From: an uncultured Prochlorococcus sp.
Lineage (GTDB): Bacteria; Cyanobacteriota; Cyanobacteriia; PCC-6307; Cyanobiaceae
Assembly: GCA_902620895.1 (NCBI GenBank)
Contig: CACNJU010000013.1
Location: 1-42,271 of the forward strand
Direction of reading: 5' to 3'
DNA: 42,271 nucleotides
In this document: positions 36,558-42,271 of the stretch, piece by piece
Layout: each line of letters starts with the position of its first letter
Numbering within the stretch: position 1 is the first letter of the stretch
The notes under the pieces: generated by a model
Told to the model about the DNA's origin: nothing
Databases searched by the model: none
What the model saw: the letters and a program-made list of their open reading frames with translations, nothing else
Position numbers and translations under genes: made by a program

Positions 36558-38138
36558 ATGTCTGGTTCAAGATGGTTTGACAAGTCTCTAGTACTTAGAG
36601 ATGGAGTAAGACTTATTTCCAGGATTTGGTTACCTAATAGTAATGGGAAATGGCCTGCATTATTGATGAGACAACCATATGGCAGGGAAATAGCTTCAAC
36701 CATTACCTATTCTCACCCAGAATGGTGGGCTTCCAAAGGATATATGGTAATAATTCAAGATGTAAGAGGTATGGGTTCTTCTGAAGGAGTTTTTAATGGT
36801 TTTGCTCAAGAAGCTAGCGATACTTCAGAAACACATGAATGGGTAAGGTCTCTCAAAGAATGTAATGGAAAACTAGGCTTATATGGTTTTTCATATCAAG
36901 GATTTACTCAACTAACTGGTGAATTAAATTCAAAGCCACCAGATTGTTTATCTCCAGCAATGACTGGGATGAATATTAAGGATCATTGGTGCTCAGATGG
37001 AGGAGCATATTGGTGGCATAACAATATTGCATGGGGGCTTCAAATCGCAGCACTAAAAATGAAAAGAGAAAATAAATTGCTTGAGTGGGAAAAGATAAGA
37101 TTAGCCTTAGAAAATAATAGTTATTTAAGGGAAGGAATTGATATTTTAAAAAAATATGATCCTAATAGCTTTGTTTTAGAATGGCTTAAAAATTTAAATA
37201 ATTCTCGCCCTTTTGAAGAATTTAAACCAATTTCAACATGGATTAAACAACCTATGTTAATTATTGGAGGACTTTGGGATCCACATTTAAAAGGTGCCTT
37301 TGATCTTTATAAAAAATCTAAAGAAGCTGGTGGAAACCCAGAGATTATTATTGGGAATGCGACACATCTAAATTGGTGGGAGGGATCACAAGAATCTTTA
37401 TTAAAATTTTTTGATAAACATTTAAAATCAGATGAAAAATGTAATGCTAAGATCTTAAAAGACGAGAAAAAAATATGGAATATTTCATTAAATAAATGGG
37501 AAGAATTAGATAATAAATTTCACCCTGAATTTATTTTTGGGCTCAAAAGCGATGGCACAGCGAATTTAGAGGTTAAAGATGGAAGTTTGACCATAAATTC
37601 AAAAGGATCAGGATGGTTCACAATTGTTAATGACCCATGGAGACCTACTCCATCTAATGGTGGACATTTAGGTCCAAATCCTGGAAAGTTTAATAGAAAT
37701 ATTATTGATAAACGCCAAGATGTAGGTGTTTTTCAAACTAATTCTTTTGAAGAAGATCAATATTTAGCAGGAGTTCCCACATTAGAAATCCCCGTCAAAA
37801 GCGATCAGCCCAATTTCGATATCTGCGTTGCTTTATCTCTAGTTGAAGAAAGTAATGAGAATGTGAATCAATTTTCAACTGGATTTTTAAGGGTTAAAAA
37901 CTCCAAAATAAGTGAAGAAGGCATTTATCAAATAAAAATGCAGCCAACAAATATATGTTTAACTAGAAATAGCAAGCTTCGCTTATCTATATCTGCTGCC
38001 GCTTATCCCGCTATTGGAGTTAATCCTGGATTTGGGGAGGGAAATGCGGGAGCGCCTTCAGCAAATCATAGAATTATTACTCTAAGTTTTAGCCTTAATA
38101 AAACATTTATGAAAATGACCCCTTTTTTTAATAAATAA
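36558..38138 (+). CDS. CocE/NonD family (X-Pro dipeptidyl-peptidase S15-type) hydrolase
   Basis: 526-residue serine hydrolase. The triad is visible: Ser112 in YGFSYQG (GxSxxG elbow), Asp241 in GGLWDPH and His270 in NATHLNWW. QDVRGMGSSEG at 67-77 is the S15/CocE family signature. Residues about 310-520 form the C-terminal jelly-roll domain of the family, ending with SANHRIITLSF. Members cleave acyl or peptide bonds of varied substrates (cocaine esterase, glutaryl-7-ACA acylase, X-Pro peptidase); the natural substrate here is not determined. No signal peptide, so cytoplasmic. ATG start 7 nt after the small exported protein. Confidence 0.85.
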   Translation: MSGSRWFDKSLVLRDGVRLISRIWLPNSNGKWPALLMRQPYGREIASTITYSHPEWWASKGYMVIIQDVRGMGSSEGVFNGFAQEASDTSETHEWVRSLKECNGKLGLYGFSYQGFTQLTGELNSKPPDCLSPAMTGMNIKDHWCSDGGAYWWHNNIAWGLQIAALKMKRENKLLEWEKIRLALENNSYLREGIDILKKYDPNSFVLEWLKNLNNSRPFEEFKPISTWIKQPMLIIGGLWDPHLKGAFDLYKKSKEAGGNPEIIIGNATHLNWWEGSQESLLKFFDKHLKSDEKCNAKILKDEKKIWNISLNKWEELDNKFHPEFIFGLKSDGTANLEVKDGSLTINSKGSGWFTIVNDPWRPTPSNGGHLGPNPGKFNRNIIDKRQDVGVFQTNSFEEDQYLAGVPTLEIPVKSDQPNFDICVALSLVEESNENVNQFSTGFLRVKNSKISEEGIYQIKMQPTNICLTRNSKLRLSISAAAYPAIGVNPGFGEGNAGAPSANHRIITLSFSLNKTFMKMTPFFNK

Positions 38139-38160
38139 TTATTTTTTTGGTTAATCATTT

Positions 38161-38182
38161 GATATTATTAATCCTTAATATC
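38161..38182 (+). repeat. Inverted repeat upstream of glgB
   Basis: GATATTA (38161-38167) and TAATATC (38176-38182), perfect 7-bp arms with an 8-nt centre, ending 8 nt before the glgB ATG. It could be a regulator site or a leader hairpin near the ribosome-binding region; nothing in the sequence decides between them. Confidence 0.4.
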
Positions 38183-38190
38183 TACCAGTC

Positions 38191-40455
38191 ATGATCGAGA
38201 CAATTCAAGCAGACTGGATTAAATCAGAAGCTATCAACCTAGAAAATTGTTGCAATGATAATCCATTAAAAATATTAGGTCCTCATTTTTATCAAGCACA
38301 ATGGGTAATAAGGGTATGGATGCCTGAAGCAGACGAAGTTAAAATAAATTTTAAAAACAATACCTATAAGGCGCAAAGCATAAACCATAAATGGCTTTTT
38401 GAAGCAATCTTGCCTGAAAATCCAAATTCTAATTACCAAATAACTATTTCCCGAGGAGGGATCACACATAAACAACATGACCCTTGGTCATATAGAGAAG
38501 AGTGGATGGGAGAAGTTGATAGGCATCTTTTTGCAGAAGGTAATCATCATCATATTTGGGAAAAAATGGGAGCACATCTCATTGAAGAAAAGAATCAAAA
38601 AGGAGTCATGTTTTGCATTTGGGCTCCAAATGCAAAATCAATCTCGATAATTGGAGATATAAATTCTTGGGATGGGAGACATCATCCAATGCAAAAAAGA
38701 TTAGGGGGAATATGGGAACTATTTATGCCAACAATGCAAGAGGGAGACAAATATAAATATGAAATAAGAACACAACAAGGTCATATTTATGAAAAAGCTG
38801 ATCCATATGGTTTCCTTCATGAAATCAGACCACAAAATGGTTCGATAGTTTCAAAATTGAAAAACTTTAATTGGAATGATAGTTCTTGGATATCAAATAG
38901 AGATTCTTCTAGTCAAATCAACAAACCAATTTCAGTTTATGAAATGCATTTAGGAAGTTGGCTCCATGAATCAACAGATAATAAATATCTTGAAGAGAAT
39001 GGAGAAACAAGAGACCCAGTGCCAGCTGCAGATTTAAAACCTGGAACAAGATTATTAACTTATCCAGAATTAACCGAAAAACTCATCCCTTATGTAAAGG
39101 AGAGAGGATTCACTCATATTGAATTAATGCCAATATCTGAGCATCCTTTCGATGGGTCATGGGGGTACCAAGTTACAGGCTGGTATGCACCAACAAGTAG
39201 ATTTGGGACCCCAAATGAATTTAGAGAGTTTGTTAATAAATGTCATGAAGAGGGCATAGGCGTAATTCTTGATTGGGTGCCTGGTCATTTCCCAAAAGAC
39301 AAGCATGGTTTAGCATTTTTTGATGGTTGTCATCTTTATGAACATGGAGATTCACGCATAGGTGAACACAAAGAATGGGGAACCCTAATATTTAATTACA
39401 GCAGAAACGAAGTAAGAAATTTCTTAGTAGCCAACCTCGTTTATTGGTTTGAAGAGTTTCATATTGATGGCATTAGAGTTGATGCTGTAGCTTCAATGCT
39501 TTACAGAGATTATCTACGTCCAGATGGAGAATGGATACCAAATGAAAATGGTGGGAATGAAAATATCGAAGCTGTTAAATTTCTTCAACAGGCTAATCAT
39601 GTACTCTTTCAACATTTCCCAGGTGCACTTTCTATCGCTGAAGAATCAACAACTTGGCCAATGGTAACCAAACCAACTGACATGGGAGGGTTAGGATTTA
39701 ACTTGAAATGGAATATGGGATGGATGCACGATATGCTTGATTATTTTGAAATAGATCCTTGGTTTAGGCAATTCCATCAAAATAGTGTAACTTTCTCAAT
39801 CACATATAACTATACAGAGAACTTTATGCTTGCACTTAGTCATGATGAGGTTGTCCACGGGAAAAGCCATCTTTTGCATAAAATGCCTGGCGATGACTGG
39901 AAGAAATATGCAAATACTCGAGCTTTACTAACTTATATGTGGACCCACCCTGGTAAAAAAACGATTTTTATGGGAATGGAATTTGGGCAAAGACAAGAAT
40001 GGAATGTTTGGGATGATCTGCAATGGGAATTACTAGAGTTTGAGCCTCATAAAGGCATCAGAAACTTAATTGATGATCTAAACGCACTTTATAAAAATGA
40101 ACCTGCTTTATGGAAAAATGACTTTGATCCTTATGGATTCCAATGGATTGACTGTAATGATAAATCTAATTCGGTTATAAGTTTCATGAGAAGAGAAAAC
40201 GATACTAATGAGTGGCTAGTTGTTGTTGCCAACTTTACACCTAATACTCATGGGTCATATAAAGTAGGTGTTCCTTTGGAAGGATTCTATAAAGAAATAT
40301 TTAATTCAGATGGATCTAGATATGGAGGCAGTAACAAAGGAAATATGGGAGGTAAAGAAACCATAAATTACAATATTCATGATTATCAGAGTGCTCTAGA
40401 ACTTGCTTTACCCCCATTAAGCGTAAGTATCTTCAAACATCAATCAAAAAAATAA
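38191..40455 (+). CDS. glgB: 1,4-alpha-glucan (glycogen) branching enzyme
   Basis: GH13 enzyme that forms alpha-1,6 branches in glycogen. 754 residues: two N-terminal beta-sandwich domains (about 30-115 and 125-225, the second with [19 protein letters not shown]), the catalytic barrel from about 245, and a C-terminal all-beta domain. The catalytic residues are nucleophile Asp431 (GIRVDAVAS), acid/base Glu484 (SIAEESTTW) and Asp552 (LSHDEVVHG), with the same spacing as E. coli Asp405/Glu458/Asp526. ATG start 52 nt after the CocE-like gene. Works with glgA at 9527-10984. Confidence 0.96.
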   Translation: MIETIQADWIKSEAINLENCCNDNPLKILGPHFYQAQWVIRVWMPEADEVKINFKNNTYKAQSINHKWLFEAILPENPNSNYQITISRGGITHKQHDPWSYREEWMGEVDRHLFAEGNHHHIWEKMGAHLIEEKNQKGVMFCIWAPNAKSISIIGDINSWDGRHHPMQKRLGGIWELFMPTMQEGDKYKYEIRTQQGHIYEKADPYGFLHEIRPQNGSIVSKLKNFNWNDSSWISNRDSSSQINKPISVYEMHLGSWLHESTDNKYLEENGETRDPVPAADLKPGTRLLTYPELTEKLIPYVKERGFTHIELMPISEHPFDGSWGYQVTGWYAPTSRFGTPNEFREFVNKCHEEGIGVILDWVPGHFPKDKHGLAFFDGCHLYEHGDSRIGEHKEWGTLIFNYSRNEVRNFLVANLVYWFEEFHIDGIRVDAVASMLYRDYLRPDGEWIPNENGGNENIEAVKFLQQANHVLFQHFPGALSIAEESTTWPMVTKPTDMGGLGFNLKWNMGWMHDMLDYFEIDPWFRQFHQNSVTFSITYNYTENFMLALSHDEVVHGKSHLLHKMPGDDWKKYANTRALLTYMWTHPGKKTIFMGMEFGQRQEWNVWDDLQWELLEFEPHKGIRNLIDDLNALYKNEPALWKNDFDPYGFQWIDCNDKSNSVISFMRRENDTNEWLVVVANFTPNTHGSYKVGVPLEGFYKEIFNSDGSRYGGSNKGNMGGKETINYNIHDYQSALELALPPLSVSIFKHQSKK

Positions 40456-40465
40456 TAAGGCTTGT

Positions 40466-40582
40466 TTAACTTAGTGCTTCATATAAATGTTCATATACCG
40501 CTTTTGCTCTGCTTAGCATTGTAAGATTTTTAAGTTGGAATTTTAATTTTTTTAAAACATTTTGAATTGAAAAATGGGTCAA
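40466..40582 (-). other. Candidate short ORF (38 codons), glgB-hemE gap
   Basis: On the minus strand an open frame runs from TTG (40582) to TAA (40466-40468). An internal ATG at 40519 gives a 17-residue peptide, MLSRAKAVYEHLYEALS. The last third has coding-like codons and is clearly less AT-rich than the rest of the gap, and would form an amphipathic helix. It may be a real small gene, a remnant of a larger gene, or chance. On the plus strand the same bases precede the hemE start. No Shine-Dalgarno is seen. Confidence 0.25.
40478..40497 (+). repeat. Direct repeat TTCATATA, 12-nt period
   Basis: TTCATATA occurs at 40478-40485 and again at 40490-40497, one DNA-helix turn apart (12 nt), about 80 nt upstream of hemE. 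It could be a regulator site or simply the codons of the short ORF above. Confidence 0.3.
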
Positions 40583-41614
40583 GATTTACCACTACTACTT
40601 TCTGCCGCATTAGGTAAAAAAGTAAATAGGCCTCCAGTTTGGATGATGAGGCAAGCAGGAAGATATATGAAAATCTATAGAGATTTGAGGGAACGTTACC
40701 CAAGCTTTAGAGAGAGGTCTGAGAATCCAGAACTATCATATGAGATTTCAATGCAGCCTTTTCATGCTTTCAAACCGGATGGTGTGATCCTTTTTTCAGA
40801 TATTCTCACACCTCTCCCAGGGATGGGCATAAATTTTGAAATAATAGAAAGTAAAGGTCCAATAATAGAAGACCCAATAAGAACTCTTAACCAAATAGAA
40901 AATTTAAAAGAATTAAATCCAAGTGAGAGTTTAGCTTTTGTTGGGCAAGTTCTTGCTTCACTAAAAAAAGATGTAAAAAATGAGGCAACTGTTTTAGGTT
41001 TTGTTGGCGCACCTTGGACTCTTGCTGCATATGTAGTTGAAGGTAAAAGCAGTAAAAATTATTCTTTAATAAAATCAATGGCTTTTAAAGAACCAGATTT
41101 ACTTCATAAACTTCTTGATCATTTTGCAAAATCTATTGGTGAATACCTAAAATATCAAATAAAATCTGGAGCACAAGTAGTGCAGATTTTTGATTCATGG
41201 GCAGGCCAACTAAGCCCACAAGATTACGATATCTTTGCTGGGCCGTATCAAAAAAAAGTTGTTGACATTGTAAAGGCGGAATACCCTGAAACGCCTGTAA
41301 TTCTTTACATTTCAGGAAGTGCTGGTGTTATAGAAAGAATGGCAAAAACTGGAGTAGATATAATCTCATTAGACTGGACAGTAGATATTGAAGAGGCTTG
41401 TAAAAGAATCCCTAGTGGGATAGGAATTCAAGGTAATGTTGACCCTGGCATTTTATTCGGAAACAAAGAATCGATAAAAGAAAGGATAGATAATACTTTC
41501 AATAAAATTAATAACAGGAAATATATTCTTAATTTGGGTCACGGGATTTTACCTGGGACACCAGAAGAAAATGCTCAAACATTTTTTGAACATGGGAAAA
41601 AACTCACTTACTAG
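40574..41614 (+). CDS. hemE: Uroporphyrinogen decarboxylase
   Basis: Removes four carboxyl groups from uroporphyrinogen III to give coproporphyrinogen III, in the common route to haem and chlorophyll. 346 residues. The N-terminal signature [14 protein letters not shown] lies at 19-32, the catalytic Asp76 sits in [13 protein letters not shown], and the second signature [16 protein letters not shown] is near 143-158; [11 protein letters not shown] near the C-terminus closes the active site. ATG start after a 118-nt gap from glgB, so it may have its own promoter (a TAAGAT at 40522-40527 is a weak -10 candidate). The epimerase gene follows after 8 nt. Confidence 0.96.
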   Translation: MGQDLPLLLSAALGKKVNRPPVWMMRQAGRYMKIYRDLRERYPSFRERSENPELSYEISMQPFHAFKPDGVILFSDILTPLPGMGINFEIIESKGPIIEDPIRTLNQIENLKELNPSESLAFVGQVLASLKKDVKNEATVLGFVGAPWTLAAYVVEGKSSKNYSLIKSMAFKEPDLLHKLLDHFAKSIGEYLKYQIKSGAQVVQIFDSWAGQLSPQDYDIFAGPYQKKVVDIVKAEYPETPVILYISGSAGVIERMAKTGVDIISLDWTVDIEEACKRIPSGIGIQGNVDPGILFGNKESIKERIDNTFNKINNRKYILNLGHGILPGTPEENAQTFFEHGKKLTY

Positions 41615-41622
41615 TCAAAATC

Positions 41623-42271
41623 TTGGCATATAAAAACTTATTAATAACAGGTGCGAATGGATGTGTTGGCCAATATTTAGTTGATTGGTTTTTAAAAAAC
41701 ACAAAATTCAGGCTTTATCTCATGGTAAGAGAAAAAAGTAAGTTGCCAATTTCTATTCAAGAAAATAAAAAAGTCAAGTTAATAGTGTGTGATATCAGGG
41801 AATCAAGTAGGTATAAAAAGGAAATTAGTCAGATTAACTATCTTATACATACTGCTACAGCTTGGGGAGATCCAAGAAGAGCCTATGAAGTAAACATTAA
41901 AGCTTTTGAAGAATTACTTGAAATGCTTGATATTAAAAAGTTAGAAAAGATTATTTATTTTTCAACAGCTAGCATTCTTGATCCCCAAACAGAATTAATG
42001 AGGGAATCATTGATTTATGGGACGGAGTACATTCAAACAAAATATGAATGTTTCCAGAGACTTAGAGAAAGCTCATTTGCAGAAAAAACTTTTGCTGTTT
42101 TCCCAACCTTGGTTTTTGGAGGAAATCTTGGAAAAAAAAGTAAATATCCTGTAAGTTATTTAACTAGTGGATTGAAAGAAATTGGGAAATGGCTTTGGTT
42201 AGCAAGATTTTTAAAACTTGATTCCAAATTTCACTTTATACACGCAAATGATATCGCTCAAATTTGTGGGT
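41623..42271 (+). CDS. NAD(P)-dependent epimerase/dehydratase (extended SDR), 3' end cut
   Basis: 216 codons visible, running off the right edge. The likely start is TTG at 41623, 8 nt after the hemE stop; no ATG precedes the cofactor loop. TGANGCVGQ near residues 9-17 is the extended-SDR dinucleotide motif (TGxxGxxG), YFSTAS carries the catalytic Ser region, and YIQTK is the YxxxK active-site pair. Extended SDRs act on nucleotide sugars, isoflavone-like substrates or chlorophyll intermediates; the visible part does not settle which. Coupling to hemE could hint at tetrapyrrole metabolism, but that is weak inference. Confidence 0.8.
   Translation, partial: MAYKNLLITGANGCVGQYLVDWFLKNTKFRLYLMVREKSKLPISIQENKKVKLIVCDIRESSRYKKEISQINYLIHTATAWGDPRRAYEVNIKAFEELLEMLDIKKLEKIIYFSTASILDPQTELMRESLIYGTEYIQTKYECFQRLRESSFAEKTFAVFPTLVFGGNLGKKSKYPVSYLTSGLKEIGKWLWLARFLKLDSKFHFIHANDIAQICG

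Noticed and set aside
1..42271. Search for tRNA, rRNA, CRISPR, insertion sequences, prophage and defence genes
   Set aside because: No regularly spaced repeats, transposase or integrase frames, or cloverleaf-sized gaps were seen; genes are core cyanobacterial functions.

Overview
The window looks like chromosome from a high-light-adapted Prochlorococcus, a marine picocyanobacterium. The DNA is very AT-rich, genes are packed with gaps mostly under 60 bases, and several genes are typical of oxygenic phototrophs: phylloquinone enzymes MenD and MenB, NDH-1 subunit NdhD, a Ycf51 protein, DUF760, DUF4336 and DUF4332 proteins, a TamB/TIC236-like protein and an all-trans prenyl-diphosphate synthase. 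The strain cannot be told from this sequence alone. I see 37 protein genes, the first and last cut by the window edges. I see no rRNA, tRNA, CRISPR array, insertion sequence or prophage. No gene-free stretch exceeds about 170 bases.

Layout. 1-4414 (minus): comB, a nitrilase-family amidase, amiC, murI and a truncated prenyl-diphosphate synthase. 4541-8144 (plus): aroA, an MnmC2-like tRNA methyltransferase and glmU. 8146-13678 (minus): menD, menB, glgA and murF. 13729-14697 (plus): lepB and a DUF760 gene. 14700-19776 (minus): a DUF697 membrane protein with a degenerate GTPase-like region, then the manganese-type ABC transporter mntC-mntA-mntB, then a DUF4336 gene overlapping mntB by 4 nt. 19942-29016 (plus): a small Arg/Gly-rich protein with a ribbon-helix-helix-like core, trpS, thrS, glk, thrB, ndhD and an M3 oligopeptidase. 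29009-35317 (minus): tamB-like, proA, folB and a lipase-like hydrolase. 35370-42271 (plus): ycf51, a DUF4332 gene, a small exported protein, a CocE-type hydrolase, glgB, hemE and a truncated NAD(P)-dependent epimerase.

Functional themes. Cell-wall supply and turnover (murI, amiC, glmU, murF), glycogen synthesis (glgA, glgB, plus glk for glucose entry), photosynthetic cofactors (prenyl-diphosphate synthase, menD, menB, hemE), manganese import for photosystem II, and amino-acid and translation functions (aroA, thrB, proA, trpS, thrS). Most of this is conserved core genome.

No clear new multi-gene defence or mobile system is visible. The points most worth a second look are: (i) the RHH-like/RG-rich protein overlapping trpS; (ii) the manganese operon, bracketed by a pseudo-GTPase-like membrane protein and a DUF4336 protein that reads like a degraded metallo-beta-lactamase fold; (iii) a coding-looking minus-strand short ORF between glgB and hemE; (iv) a hairpin covering the ndhD start codon; (v) convergent gene pairs that abut or overlap.
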